A stretch of 64,000 bases of DNA from Oscillibacter sp. (lineage in GTDB: Bacteria; Bacillota; Clostridia; Oscillospirales; Oscillospiraceae), in the NCBI GenBank assembly GCA_022791875.1, contig JAAVZX010000048.1, positions 1 to 64,000 on the forward strand. The letters are read 5' to 3'. Numbering within the stretch: the first letter of the stretch is position 1; each line of letters starts with the position of its first letter. A program made the translations under genes and the position numbers. Below are positions 30,097-39,611 of this stretch, piece after piece. The notes under the pieces are model-generated. The model saw only the letters and a list, made by a program, of their open reading frames with translations. It searched no databases and was not told the DNA's origin.

Positions 30097-30500
30097 GGGT
30101 GCCTGCCTACGGGGGGCCTCCGGCGGCTTACTTTTCTTGAAAGAAAAGTAAGCAAAAGAACTTTTTAATACCGCTCTATACCCTGGTGGTTGCGAAAGCC
30201 TGTCACACGGTAACGAAGCGTGAGCGAGTGGGACCTTCCATTTACATGGAAGGTCCCACAGATTTTTTATGAAACTCTGTAGGGGCGGACTTGCGTGTCC
30301 GCCCCTACGGAGGGGTCTGCAAACAATCATAAAAATGTGTGGGGACTTCCATGACAATGGAAGTCCCCACTCGCTCACGCTTCGTTACTGCGCAACCGGC
30401 TCCTTCACCCACCAGATTCGCGTCGAGTTAAAGCTCTTTTTGGTTACTTTTTCTCTCGAGAAAAAGTGACCCGCCGGAGGCCCCCCGTAGGCAGGCACCC
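30097..30500. repeat. Large inverted pair of Family-1 repeats (copies D and E) around a third hairpin
   Basis: Copy D is in reverse orientation (30097-30259: end element GGGTGCCTGCCTACGGGGGG, hairpin 30126-30153, hairpin 30228-30259). Copy E is forward (30339-30500: hairpin 30339-30370, core ACCAGATTCGCGTCGAGTT, hairpin 30442-30471, end CCCCCCGTAGGCAGGCACCC). The 30-base ends are inverted copies of each other. Between them lies another perfect 12-bp inverted repeat, GTAGGGGCGGAC/GTCCGCCCCTAC (30279-30308). Confidence 0.8.
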
Positions 30501-30558
30501 CCATGTAGTAAAATTTTTATAAATTCACCACATTTTTGTGGCGCGGGGGTGTTTTGTA

Positions 30559-30567
30559 TGGTATACT
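30559..30567 (+). promoter_or_regulatory. Extended -10 promoter of zapA
   Basis: TGG followed by TATACT (30562-30567); no good -35. A small hairpin CCACA-tttt-TGTGG lies at 30528-30541. Confidence 0.5.
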
Positions 30568-30604
30568 GTATGCTGTAAAATTCCGCTTGGGGGAGGTTTT
30601 TTCT

Positions 30605-30937
30605 ATGGCTAACCGCGTTATTGTCTCTATCTGCGGGGAGGAGTATACCTTTATCGCTGAGGAATCCGCGGACTATATGCACAAGGTCGGCGCTTATGTC
30701 GGCGAAAAAATGGAGGAAATCCTCGACTCCAGTAAGGTTGGTCGGACCGATGCCGCGGTGCTGACCGCCGCTAATATCGCTGACGAGCTGTTTAAGTCGC
30801 AGGCGGCGGCGGAGCAGCTTCGGCGGCAAATTAAGGGGTATCTTGATGACGCCGCTAAGGCGCAGGCGCAGGTCAGTGAGCTGAAACGTGAAATTATGCG
30901 GCTTCAGCAGCGGTTGGACTCCCGAAATCAGAAATGA
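30605..30937 (+). CDS. zapA: Cell division protein ZapA
   Basis: 110 aa from the ATG at 30605. NRVIVSICGEEYTFIAEESADYMHKVGAYVGEKMEEI is the N-terminal ZapA domain; the C-terminal half is a coiled coil rich in Q/R. ZapA cross-links FtsZ filaments in the Z ring. The stop overlaps the start of the U32 peptidase (ATGA), a common arrangement in Clostridia. Confidence 0.88.
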   Translation: MANRVIVSICGEEYTFIAEESADYMHKVGAYVGEKMEEILDSSKVGRTDAAVLTAANIADELFKSQAAAEQLRRQIKGYLDDAAKAQAQVSELKREIMRLQQRLDSRNQK

Positions 30938-33012
30938 AGCCTGAACTGCTGGCGCCTGCCGGGTCCCCGCAGGCTTTGGAGGCCGCCGTTTTGAATGGGG
31001 CCGGGGCCGTTTACCTTGGGTGGGGCGGGTTTAATGCGCGGCGCGGGGCGCATAATTTCTCTCAGGAGGAATTCGCTGAGGCGCTCGCTTACTGCCATGT
31101 CCGTGGGGTGAAGGTCTTCCTTACCTTAAATATCCTGCTCTCAGATCGGGAACTGCCTGCGGCTTTGGAAACTGCGCGGACTGCAAGCCGGTTGGGGGTT
31201 GACGCTGTGCTGGTGCAGGATTGGGGGCTCTTTCGGCTTCTGCGGCGGGTGCTCCCGGATCTGCCTTTGCACGCTAGTACCCAGATGAGTATCTTTACTT
31301 CCGGAGGGGCTTGCGAAATCGCGGGGGATGGGTGCCGGCGGGTCGTTCTGGCGCGGGAGTGCTCGCGGGATGAAGTTGCTGTCATTTGCCGGGACTGTCC
31401 GGTTGAGATTGAAGTGTTTGTCCATGGGGCGCTTTGTATGTGCTACTCCGGGCAGTGCGCTATGAGCGCTGTTTTGGGTGGGCGGTCCGGGAACCGGGGG
31501 CGCTGTGCCCAGCCTTGCCGTCTGCCTTATGGGGTTAATGGCTCCGGGGTTGCTTATCCGCTGAGCCTGAAAGACAGCTGTCTGGCTCCGCGGCTTGCCG
31601 ATCTGGAGGATTTGGGGGTCGCCTGCCTTAAAATCGAGGGGCGGATGCGGCGTCCTGCCTATGTGGCCACTGTCACCAATATCTATGCCCGCCTCCTGGA
31701 GGAGCGGCGGGAACCGACGCGGGCAGAGATGGATATCCTGAAAGATGCGTTTTCCCGGTCCGGGTTTACGGACGCTTATTGGTTGGGACGGCATGGGCGC
31801 GATATGCTGGGGACCCGGCCTGAAAATGCCGCAGAGTTTACGCTGCCGGAGCTGTCGCCGGTGGATATTGCGATTCCGGTGGAGTTCACCTGCGGCGTTA
31901 AGGCTGGAAAGGCGGCGTGGCTCCATGTGGACGACGGGCTGGGGAATGAGGTTACGGTCACGGGGGCTGTGCCGGAGGCGGCGCGGAACCGGGCTTTGAC
32001 GGTTGAGGATTTGTCCGCGCGTTTGCGGAAAACCGGGGGAACGCCTTACCGCTGTGTGTCCGTGGATGTCGATGAGTTCGATCCGGGGCTGTCCCTCTCC
32101 GCCTCCGCTGTGAACAAGCTGCGGCGGGATGCGCTGGAGGCGCTCAGCAAATGTCGGATGGCGGGGCCTGTGCGGCGGGAGCGCTTTCCTGCGCCGGAAC
32201 TGCCGGAGGTTGATTGCAACGCGGATGTGCCTCGGTTTACTGTTTCCGTTGCCAGTGCTGCTCAGTGGTCCGCGGGACTGCTGGAGCTGGGGCCTGCGCG
32301 GGTCTGTGCTCCGCTGGAGGCCTTCGCGGGGCTGGATCGCCTGCCGGAGGCGGAGACGGAGTGGTGCGCTGTTCTGCCGCGGGTCTGGCGGGATCGGGAC
32401 GAGGGCGTCCTGCGGGATATGCTGGAACGTGCCGCCGTCTTGGGCGTCACCGCTGTGATGGCGGGGAATCTGGGGCATTTGGCCTTGGTGCGCGGGATGG
32501 GGTTCCGGGTCTATGGGGACTTTGGGCTGAACGTTTTTAACAGTTGGTCCCTGGATTATCTGCGGGAAAAGGGCTTAGAATCCGCCTGCCTCTCCTTTGA
32601 GCTGCGCTTTGCGCAGATACGCGATATGCGGAAAATCCTGCCCGCGGAGGCCATTGTCTATGGGCGGCTTCCGCTGATGATTACCGAGAATTGTATCGCC
32701 CAGAACGGCGGGACCTGCCCTGGGGTGTGCGAAGAGGGGTGCTCTGCGGAGGGACCTGCTTTCCTTAACGACCGCATGGGCGCGGACTTTCCGCTTCTCC
32801 CTGTGTGGGGGCATCGGACCGAGATCCAGAACAGCCGCGTGCTGTGGCTGGCGGATCGGCCTGAGTACCGGCGGCTGGGGCTGGCGTTTGCGCGGCTGCG
32901 GTTTACTACGGAGTCGCCGGAGGAATGCGCCGACGTTTTCAGGCGCTATTTGAACGGCGAGGGGCCGGTTGGGGAGTTTACGCGCGGGCTTTACCAGCGG
33001 GGCGTGGAGTGA
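30934..33012 (+). CDS. Peptidase U32 family protein with C-terminal DUF3656
   Basis: 692 aa. KPELLAPAGSPQALEAAVLNGAGAVYLG opens the U32 domain; EVFVHGALCMCYSGQCAMSAVLGGRSGNRGRCAQPCRLPY contains the four conserved cysteines that in relatives (RlhA, UbiUV, TrhP) bind an iron-sulfur cluster or support RNA hydroxylation. The longer C-terminal half matches the RlhA/YdcP-like architecture. Protease activity is therefore uncertain; tRNA or rRNA modification is as likely. Codon use is less biased to C/G at third positions than in flanking genes. Confidence 0.88.
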   Translation: MKPELLAPAGSPQALEAAVLNGAGAVYLGWGGFNARRGAHNFSQEEFAEALAYCHVRGVKVFLTLNILLSDRELPAALETARTASRLGVDAVLVQDWGLFRLLRRVLPDLPLHASTQMSIFTSGGACEIAGDGCRRVVLARECSRDEVAVICRDCPVEIEVFVHGALCMCYSGQCAMSAVLGGRSGNRGRCAQPCRLPYGVNGSGVAYPLSLKDSCLAPRLADLEDLGVACLKIEGRMRRPAYVATVTNIYARLLEERREPTRAEMDILKDAFSRSGFTDAYWLGRHGRDMLGTRPENAAEFTLPELSPVDIAIPVEFTCGVKAGKAAWLHVDDGLGNEVTVTGAVPEAARNRALTVEDLSARLRKTGGTPYRCVSVDVDEFDPGLSLSASAVNKLRRDALEALSKCRMAGPVRRERFPAPELPEVDCNADVPRFTVSVASAAQWSAGLLELGPARVCAPLEAFAGLDRLPEAETEWCAVLPRVWRDRDEGVLRDMLERAAVLGVTAVMAGNLGHLALVRGMGFRVYGDFGLNVFNSWSLDYLREKGLESACLSFELRFAQIRDMRKILPAEAIVYGRLPLMITENCIAQNGGTCPGVCEEGCSAEGPAFLNDRMGADFPLLPVWGHRTEIQNSRVLWLADRPEYRRLGLAFARLRFTTESPEECADVFRRYLNGEGPVGEFTRGLYQRGVE

Positions 33013-33127
33013 TTATGATTTGTTTGATTTGTTGATAATATTACTGTTTGTAGTTTGAGCGTCAAATACAAGTCGTGGTTTCTGTTTTTAAATATACTGA
33101 TTGCTATCAGATTTGGAGCGTACAATT

Positions 33128-33721
33128 ATGAGTGCAAGCGAAATGGGCAGCAAGATTATTTTGGCATCTGCCTCTCCCCGCCGCCGGGAACTGCTGGAGC
33201 GAATCGGGTTGACGGACTTTATTGTCCGGGTGCCCGATGTGGAGGAATCCTTTCCCGAGGGGCTGACGCCGGAGGAAACGGTGAAGTTCATCTCGCGGGA
33301 AAAGGCGGACGCCGCGGCGGCGCTGTGCGGAGCTGACGACATCGTGATCACTGCGGATACGATGGTGTTTCTCGACCGCCGCCGCCTGGGCAAACCGCGG
33401 GACGAACAGGACGCGCTGGACATGCTGACCGCCCTGCAAGGGCGCAAGCATGTGGTCTGCACGGGCGTGACGGTCCGCCGGGGCGGGGACTCCCTCACGG
33501 AGGCGGAGTCCACCAATGTCTTCTTCCGTCCGGCGGACGAGGAAGCCCTGCGGCGCTATATCCGCACCGGCGAACCGATGGACAAGGCGGGCGCCTACGG
33601 CATCCAGGAACGCGGCGCCCTCCTGGTCGAGCGCCTAGAGGGCGACTACTTCAGCGTGATGGGCCTCCCGGTCCTCCGCCTCTCCCGTATGCTGGAGCAC
33701 TTCGGCGTGCTTCTATTCTAG
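33128..33721 (+). CDS. maf: Maf-like nucleoside triphosphate pyrophosphatase
   Basis: 197 aa from the ATG at 33128, nine bases after GGAG. The signature ILASASPRRRELLERIG, SREKA, ADTMV and the late DKAGAYGIQERGALLVERLEGDYFSVMGLP are diagnostic. Maf proteins remove non-canonical nucleotides (dTTP/UTP or modified bases). In Firmicutes maf often precedes mreBCD, as here. Confidence 0.93.
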   Translation: MSASEMGSKIILASASPRRRELLERIGLTDFIVRVPDVEESFPEGLTPEETVKFISREKADAAAALCGADDIVITADTMVFLDRRRLGKPRDEQDALDMLTALQGRKHVVCTGVTVRRGGDSLTEAESTNVFFRPADEEALRRYIRTGEPMDKAGAYGIQERGALLVERLEGDYFSVMGLPVLRLSRMLEHFGVLLF

Positions 33722-33746
33722 TCCCCGCACCCAGGCCCCAAACCGG

Positions 33747-33870
33747 ACTGATCTGCCAGGGTCCAGGGAGGCGCGCGCCTCCCTGGTGGGAGTCCAGAGG
33801 GCAAAGCCCTCTGGCCGCCGGAGGCGGGAAGCCCCGCTGGCAGCCCCCCGTCCCTCGTCCTACGTCCCCG
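33747..33870 (-). repeat. Family-2 stacked-hairpin repeat, reverse orientation
   Basis: TGATCTGCCAGGGTCC, hairpin CCAGGGAGGCGC-GCGCCTCCCTGG, hairpin CCAGAGGGC-aaa-GCCCTCTGG, then GCCGCCGGAGGC and a GGGAAGCCCCGCTGGCAG element. It fills most of the gap before mreC. Confidence 0.8.
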
Positions 33871-33909
33871 TATGGCCTGCATCTTCGATATTGGTAAAGG
33901 TGTTTTGAT

Positions 33910-34755
33910 TTGAAAAATTTCCTGAAAGATAATGGATTGTGGATATTGTTTGCTGCGGCGGTGATCTCCGTGGCTATGGCGGCGCTGTCTACGGTGGGCG
34001 CTACCTCTTCTTCGCCGTTGGTTGATCTGGCGAATACGATCGTCTCGCCGTTTCGGGAGGCGTATACGGCCGCGGCGGCTTGGGTTGGCGATAAGCAGCG
34101 GTACTATATGGATACTACGGAACTGGAAAGCGAGAACGCGGAGCTGAAACGTAGAATCGCGGAGATGGAAGAGAAAATCCGGGACGCGGAGGCGGCTTTG
34201 GCGGAAAATGTGCTGCTGCATGATCTGCTGAACCTTCGGGAACAGAGGCGGGACCTCAGCGATATTGAGGCCGCTATGATTACCGAACACGCGGTTACGA
34301 ACTGGACTTCCTCGCTGACTCTGAACAAGGGGACGGCTCTGGGGATCGAGGTCGGGGACTGCGTGATCGATCAGACCGGGGCGCTGGTGGGCGTGATCAG
34401 CCAGGCCGGGGTGAACTGGTCTACTGTTCTGACGCTGGTGGACACCGATACGTCTTTGGGGGCGCAGATGTTCCGGACGAAGGATCTGGGGGTGGCTAAG
34501 GGGGACTTCTCCCTGATGACCCGGGAGCGGCTGCGGCTGGACTACCTGCCCGAAGACTGCAAGCTGCTCAGCGGCGATCTGGTTATGACCTCCGGGCTGG
34601 GGGGATACTACCCTTCCGGGCTGGTGATCGGGTCCATCGAGGAAGTGCTGCTGGACGACTCCGGGGCGGCTTCTTACGCGATTATCGCGCCGGCGGTGGA
34701 CTTTGACGGGCTGTCGGAGGTATTCGTGATCAAATCCTTCGAGATTGTTACTTGA
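33910..34755 (+). CDS. mreC: Rod shape-determining protein MreC
   Basis: 281 aa starting at a TTG codon (33910) with an AAAGGTG site. One N-terminal membrane helix (GLWILFAAAVISVAMAAL), a coiled coil (residues 75-105, LESENAELKRRIAEMEEKIRDAEAAL) and the beta-barrel domain (GTALGIEVGDCVIDQTGALVGVI, DLVMTSGLGGYYPSGLVIG). MreC links MreB filaments to PBP2. No mreB is in the window. Confidence 0.93.
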   Translation: MKNFLKDNGLWILFAAAVISVAMAALSTVGATSSSPLVDLANTIVSPFREAYTAAAAWVGDKQRYYMDTTELESENAELKRRIAEMEEKIRDAEAALAENVLLHDLLNLREQRRDLSDIEAAMITEHAVTNWTSSLTLNKGTALGIEVGDCVIDQTGALVGVISQAGVNWSTVLTLVDTDTSLGAQMFRTKDLGVAKGDFSLMTRERLRLDYLPEDCKLLSGDLVMTSGLGGYYPSGLVIGSIEEVLLDDSGAASYAIIAPAVDFDGLSEVFVIKSFEIVT

Positions 34756-34772
34756 TGGGAGGGTGATGGGCT

Positions 34773-35282
34773 CTGCTTGCCAGAAATGAACTGATTTTTA
34801 AGTGGCTGCTTTACTCCGCGGGGACCGTCTTACTCTTTCTGGTGCAGGGGAGCGTGTTGCAGCGGGTGGAGATTTGGGGCGTGATTCCCTTTATTTATCC
34901 GCTTTTGGCCGCGGTTCCCGCTACCTATGAGGGGGCTGTGCCGGGTACGATCTTCGCTATGGGCGTGGGGATTCTCTGCGACCAGCTGCTGCCGGGGCCG
35001 ATTCCCTGCCTATATACCTTGATTTTTCCCCTGGTGGGGCTGTTCTCGGCGCTGCTCTCCAAGAGCGTGCTGCGCGCCGGGTTTTTGTGCTCCTTCGCCG
35101 CGTCCGCTATCGCGTTCTTCCTTACTGACGGGTTCCGGTGCATCATTTTATGGATGCAGAGCAAAGCCGCCTGGGAGGCCGGGATGGACGTGATGGTCCG
35201 GGAGTTCTGGGTGACGCTGCCTTTGGCGGTGCCGGTTACGGTGGTGTACCGCAAAATTTTCCGCAGGACGCAGTTTGATTAG
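34773..35282 (+). CDS. mreD: Rod shape-determining protein MreD, probable CTG start
   Basis: 169 aa, with five to six membrane helices. An in-frame stop at 34764 and the need to include the first helix force the start into 34773-34791. The codon at 34773 is CTG, with GGAGGG (34758-34763) nine bases upstream. The ATG at 34766 is in another frame, and the first in-frame GTG (34842) would remove the first helix. MreD is the membrane partner of MreC in the elongasome. Confidence 0.85.
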   Translation: MLARNELIFKWLLYSAGTVLLFLVQGSVLQRVEIWGVIPFIYPLLAAVPATYEGAVPGTIFAMGVGILCDQLLPGPIPCLYTLIFPLVGLFSALLSKSVLRAGFLCSFAASAIAFFLTDGFRCIILWMQSKAAWEAGMDVMVREFWVTLPLAVPVTVVYRKIFRRTQFD

Positions 35283-35338
35283 AATCGCTTGGGGCGCTGC
35301 CCCAAACCCCGCTGTCTGTGCCAATGAAAGGGGCTTTC

Positions 35339-37555
35339 ATGGATCGCAAAGAAATGCAAAATGCGCGGCTTTATCTGCTGCTGATCATTTTGGCCGCCGT
35401 GCTGTTCGTTTATTTGGGTGTGCTTTACGATACCCAGGTCATTCATCATGAGGATTATGTCGCGAAATCCGTCCATTCTATCGTCCGGCCTGAAAAGGTC
35501 GAGGCGTCCCGGGGGATTATCACGGATCGGAACGGGCGCGTGCTGGTGACGAACCGGTCTGCCTATGACCTCACTTTCGACGCCTCCCTCCTGCCTCCGA
35601 ATTCGGACGCCAACGAGGCGATTCTGCGCCTCCTGCGGCTCTGCCAGTCCCAGACCGTCTCCTGGAACGATTCTCTTCCCGTTTCGCGGCAGGCTCCCTA
35701 CGTTTACACCATCGACACCCTCAGCAATTCCCAGAAAGACCGCTTTCTCACCTACCTGAAAAGTATCTCCACCACCCGGGACGCCCTGGGGGCCTATCTT
35801 CTCCGGCATCCCGATCTCATCCCGCCGGAGGAAGAGGAGGAAGCCGATCCCGACGCCTCCGCCGAAGAAAACGGCGATACTGCGGAAGCCGCGCCCCTTA
35901 CGCCTCTGGAGCGCGGGCGCAAGCTCCTGGACCGCTTCTCCGCCTCCGGCCTCTCCTCCTCCCTCCTCCACGACGCGGGCATTACCCCCACCAGCCTCCT
36001 CAGCGCCATGCGGAAGGACCTGAACATTCCGGAGGACTATACCCAGGAGCAGGCCCGGCTTGTGATAGGCGTCCAGTACGAGCTTGCACTGCGGAAGCTG
36101 AATGACGCTTACGAAACCTTTGTTCTGGCCCAGGACATTGACACCGTTTTTATCTCCATGCTCAGCGACGGGGACTATCTGGGCGCGAAAGTGACCCGTT
36201 CCTCTGTCCGGGAGTATGGAACGGACTACGCCGCCCATATTCTGGGCTATCTGGGGGCCTTCGAGTCCCGGGACGAGTACCTGTCTATGCGGGACCAGGG
36301 CTATGATTTTGACGATCTGATCGGGCGTTCCGGAGCAGAACGCGCGTTTGAACAGTACCTCAAGGGGACCGACGGCTATCGGATGCTCGCCTCCAACAGC
36401 GACGGGAAGATCACGGGGGAATACTACTCCGTGGAGCCGGAGCCGGGCGGGATTGTGGAGCTGACGATTGATCTGGACTTCCAGCAGGCCGTGGAAGATA
36501 TCATCGCGGAGGCGGTGGAGCGAGTCAACGAGACTGACTACGACGAGACGCGGGGTGCGGGCGCTGCGGTGGTGAAGGTTGGCACGGGGGAAATTCTGGC
36601 GCTGGCCTCGTATCCCACCTACAATCTTTCCACCTACCGGCAGGACATCGGGGAGCTGAATCAGGACCCCGGACGGCCCGTGTTCAACCGCGCTTCCAGC
36701 GGCACTTATCCGCCGGGTTCCACGTTAAAGCCGCTTACGGCCATCGCCGCCCTGGAGAATGGGGACACCACCTTGAAGGAGCGCATTCGGGACACCGGCA
36801 AGTGGCGTTATCCTGGAGACGAGGCCAACAGCTGGACCTGGTGCTGGTATCATCCGGGACATGGCTATCAGAATGTGATCCAGGCCATCACCAACTCCTG
36901 CAACTACTTTTTTGCGGAGATGGGCTACAGAATGGGGATGGACACCCTGCGGGAATACCTCACAAAGTTCGGCCTGGGTTCTCCCACAGGCATTGAAATC
37001 GGCGAGAACTCCGGCAGGCTCCCGGAGAACCCGGAGGGCCAGAACCAGGCCCCCTGGGCCGCGTATGGGCAGTCCAGCCAGCTCTACTCGCCCCTGCAAT
37101 TAGCGAATTATGTGGCTACCCTCGTTTCCGGCGGCAAGCACTGTCAGGCGCATCTGCTGAAAGCCGCGAAGACCTACGACAACTCGGAGATCATCGCCGT
37201 TGGAAACACGGAGCCTGTCAACACAGTAGAGATTGCCGACGAAAACCTCCAGGCGGTCAAGCAGGGAATGCGCAACCTGGTCACAAGCGGCTCCCTCGCC
37301 TCCCACTTCCGTGACTGCATCGTAACTGCGGGCGCCAAAACCGGCACCGCTCAGGTCAACAGCAACGTCAACACCCACAGCGTCTTCGTCTGCTTCGCCC
37401 CCTACGACGATCCCGAAATCGCCGTCGCCATCGCCATCGAACGCGGCGGAAGTGGCTCTGTGCTTGCGTCTACCGGGGTTAATATTCTGAACGCTTACTT
37501 TACGCCGAAAACTACCGAAACGCCTGTTACCGGTGAGAATCAGCTTCTGCGCTGA
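35339..37555 (+). CDS. mrdA: Penicillin-binding protein 2 (class B PBP, elongasome transpeptidase)
   Basis: 738 aa from the ATG at 35339 (AAAGGGG upstream). One N-terminal membrane anchor, a dimerisation domain (ASRGIITDRNGRVLVTNRSAYDL) and the transpeptidase domain with S461-TLK, S520-CN and K667-TG. An acidic insertion at about residues 160-200 (EEEEEADPDASAEENG) is unusual. It cross-links peptidoglycan during side-wall growth with MreCD. Confidence 0.93.
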   Translation: MDRKEMQNARLYLLLIILAAVLFVYLGVLYDTQVIHHEDYVAKSVHSIVRPEKVEASRGIITDRNGRVLVTNRSAYDLTFDASLLPPNSDANEAILRLLRLCQSQTVSWNDSLPVSRQAPYVYTIDTLSNSQKDRFLTYLKSISTTRDALGAYLLRHPDLIPPEEEEEADPDASAEENGDTAEAAPLTPLERGRKLLDRFSASGLSSSLLHDAGITPTSLLSAMRKDLNIPEDYTQEQARLVIGVQYELALRKLNDAYETFVLAQDIDTVFISMLSDGDYLGAKVTRSSVREYGTDYAAHILGYLGAFESRDEYLSMRDQGYDFDDLIGRSGAERAFEQYLKGTDGYRMLASNSDGKITGEYYSVEPEPGGIVELTIDLDFQQAVEDIIAEAVERVNETDYDETRGAGAAVVKVGTGEILALASYPTYNLSTYRQDIGELNQDPGRPVFNRASSGTYPPGSTLKPLTAIAALENGDTTLKERIRDTGKWRYPGDEANSWTWCWYHPGHGYQNVIQAITNSCNYFFAEMGYRMGMDTLREYLTKFGLGSPTGIEIGENSGRLPENPEGQNQAPWAAYGQSSQLYSPLQLANYVATLVSGGKHCQAHLLKAAKTYDNSEIIAVGNTEPVNTVEIADENLQAVKQGMRNLVTSGSLASHFRDCIVTAGAKTGTAQVNSNVNTHSVFVCFAPYDDPEIAVAIAIERGGSGSVLASTGVNILNAYFTPKTTETPVTGENQLLR

Positions 37556-37582
37556 GGGCTTTTAGCTTGCGAAAGTGCCTGC

Positions 37583-37672
37583 TTACGGGGGGCCTCCGGC
37601 GGCCAGAGGGCTTTGCCCTCTGGACTCCCACCAGGGAGGCACGCGCCTCCCTGGACCCTGGCAGATCACTCG
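37583..37672 (+). repeat. Family-2 stacked-hairpin repeat, forward
   Basis: GTGCCTGCTTACGGGGGGCC, GCCTCCGGCGGCC, hairpins CCAGAGGGC-ttt-GCCCTCTGG and CCAGGGAGGC-acgc-GCCTCCCTGG, then CCTGGCAGATCA. Confidence 0.8.
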
Positions 37673-37729
37673 CTTTTGTTGCCCTCTGCTTCTCTTTTCG
37701 TCATTCCATACAACAAGGAGTTTTCTTCT

Positions 37730-39580
37730 ATGAGCAATGTGTTTAATCCACGGTCTGAACTGTATAAGTCGCCGTTCGGGGCCGTTCTCTGCGGTCACGC
37801 TTTTTCCCTTACCTGCCGCCCCCTCGCTATCGAGGATTTTACCCATTGCTCCGTTATCATCTCCCATGAGTTCTCCGGATTCCTCCAGGAAACCGAACTC
37901 CCCTTCTCCTCCGTTCAGGACAACCGCGCCTGCTTCTCCCTCTCCCTCACCGCCCCCGACGCCCCGGACCTCCTGTGGTATTACTTCCGCTTCTGGCGCG
38001 ACGACGGCACCGGCTGCTTCTACGACAAAACCGGCTACCGCTCCCAGGGAACCCCCGAGCCCTGGCAGCTCACCGTCTACAACAGCAGCAGCACCCCCCA
38101 GTGGTTCGGCTCCGGCGTCACCTACCAGATTTTCCCGGACCGCTACTGCCGTCTCTCCCTCCCCGACCCCGCCGGGCTTGTCGGGGACCGCTGGGTCCAC
38201 GAGGACTGGACGGACCTCCCCGCCTGGCAGGCCGAAAACGGGGAGATCAAGAACCGCGACTTCTTCGGCGGCTCCCTGGCGGGCATCACCGCCCACCTGG
38301 ACGACCTGGCTGGCATGGGCGTCTCCACCCTCTACCTCTGCCCCATCTTCGAGTCCGCCTCCAACCACCGCTACAATACCGCCGACTACACCAAAATCGA
38401 CCCCATGCTGGGCACAGAAGAGGACTTCCGGACCCTCTGCGCCCAGGCGAAAAAGCTGGGAATGCACGTCATCCTCGACGGCGTTTTCAACCACACCGGC
38501 TCCCAGAGCGTCTACTTCAACGCCGACGGCTTTTACCCCACCGTCGGCGCGGTCCAGAGCCAGGAAAGTCCCTGCTACGACTGGTACTCCTTCACCTCCT
38601 GGCCGGACCAGTACGAATCCTGGTGGGGCATTTACACCCTCCCCAATGTCCGGGAGGACAGTCCCAGCTATGTGGACTACATGATCGAGGCCGACGACTC
38701 CATTGTCCGCCGCTGGCTCCAGGCGGGGGCCTCCGGCTGGCGGCTGGACGTGGCCGATGAGCTTCCCGACAGCTTCATAGAGAAGCTCCGCGCCGCCATT
38801 GAGGAAACGGACCCCGACGCCATGGTCATCGGCGAAGTCTGGGAGGACGCCAGCAACAAGATCTCCTACTCTCAGCGCCGTCGATACCTCCTGGGCAGCG
38901 AGCTTCACAGCGTCATGAACTATCCCTTCCGTACGGCCCTTCTGGCCTATCTCCTGGGCGGCTCCGCCGCGGACTTCAAGGAGGCCATGGAAACTCTGCG
39001 CGAAAACTACCCGCCTGCGGCCTTCTATTCTGCCATGAATTTCCTGGGCACTCACGACACACCCCGGATTCTGACGGTTCTCAGCGGCGCGGTCATCCCG
39101 GAGGACCGCGGGGCCCAGGCGGCTTTCCACCTCTCCCCCGAGGCACGTTTTCTGGGGCTGGCCCGCGTCCGTCTGGCGGCAGCGGTCCTGTTCAGCTTCC
39201 CCGGCTCCCCTACGGTCTACTACGGCGACGAGGTGGGCATGGAAGGCTGCGGCGACCCCTTCAACCGTGGGACCTACCCCTGGGGCCATGAGGACGCAAC
39301 CATGCTGGATTGGTTCACCCGTTTAGGGAAGCTCCGGCAGGAGCGGGCGTCTCTCCAGCGGGGGAAGCTGGTCTGGTGGAAAGCAGAGGGGCCGGTGCTG
39401 GCCTACTCCCGGGACCTCCCTGGGGAAATCACTCTCACGGCGGTCAACGCCAGCGCGGAGTATCAGGAAATTACCCTCCCCCTCTCCTATCAGAACCTGC
39501 TCTCCAGGCACATTCTCCCCGCCGGGAAGCTGATTCTCCCGCCCTACAGCGTGTATCTTTTGGGCTTTGATGAAAAGTGA
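37730..39580 (+). CDS. GH13 alpha-glucan hydrolase (neopullulanase/cyclomaltodextrinase type)
   Basis: 616 aa from the ATG at 37730 (CAAGGAG). An N-terminal beta-sandwich of about 130 residues precedes the TIM barrel (SGVTYQIFPDRYCR, DGVFNHTG). Catalytic residues: nucleophile D340 in GWRLDVADEL, acid/base E369 in VIGEVWED and D443 in THDTPR. The N-terminal domain and the absence of a signal peptide fit an intracellular enzyme acting on maltodextrins, cyclodextrins or pullulan fragments. It is flanked by a repeat and by a terminator plus parS. Confidence 0.9.
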   Translation: MSNVFNPRSELYKSPFGAVLCGHAFSLTCRPLAIEDFTHCSVIISHEFSGFLQETELPFSSVQDNRACFSLSLTAPDAPDLLWYYFRFWRDDGTGCFYDKTGYRSQGTPEPWQLTVYNSSSTPQWFGSGVTYQIFPDRYCRLSLPDPAGLVGDRWVHEDWTDLPAWQAENGEIKNRDFFGGSLAGITAHLDDLAGMGVSTLYLCPIFESASNHRYNTADYTKIDPMLGTEEDFRTLCAQAKKLGMHVILDGVFNHTGSQSVYFNADGFYPTVGAVQSQESPCYDWYSFTSWPDQYESWWGIYTLPNVREDSPSYVDYMIEADDSIVRRWLQAGASGWRLDVADELPDSFIEKLRAAIEETDPDAMVIGEVWEDASNKISYSQRRRYLLGSELHSVMNYPFRTALLAYLLGGSAADFKEAMETLRENYPPAAFYSAMNFLGTHDTPRILTVLSGAVIPEDRGAQAAFHLSPEARFLGLARVRLAAAVLFSFPGSPTVYYGDEVGMEGCGDPFNRGTYPWGHEDATMLDWFTRLGKLRQERASLQRGKLVWWKAEGPVLAYSRDLPGEITLTAVNASAEYQEITLPLSYQNLLSRHILPAGKLILPPYSVYLLGFDEK

Positions 39581-39581
39581 A

Positions 39582-39597
39582 TGTTTCACGTGAAACG
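39582..39597. promoter_or_regulatory. parS site 1 (one mismatch)
   Basis: TGTTTCACGTGAAACG, one base from the universal parS TGTTTCACGTGAAACA; immediately after the GH13 stop. Confidence 0.9.
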
Positions 39598-39611
39598 TGG
39601 GTCGGTGCATT

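Noticed and set aside
34766-34790. ATG at 34766 as the mreD start
   Set aside because: It is in a different frame and reaches a stop within eight codons.
37583-39289. 568-aa minus-strand ORF opposite the GH13 gene
   Set aside because: Gly/Val-rich shadow; the plus strand carries the full GH13 catalytic triad.
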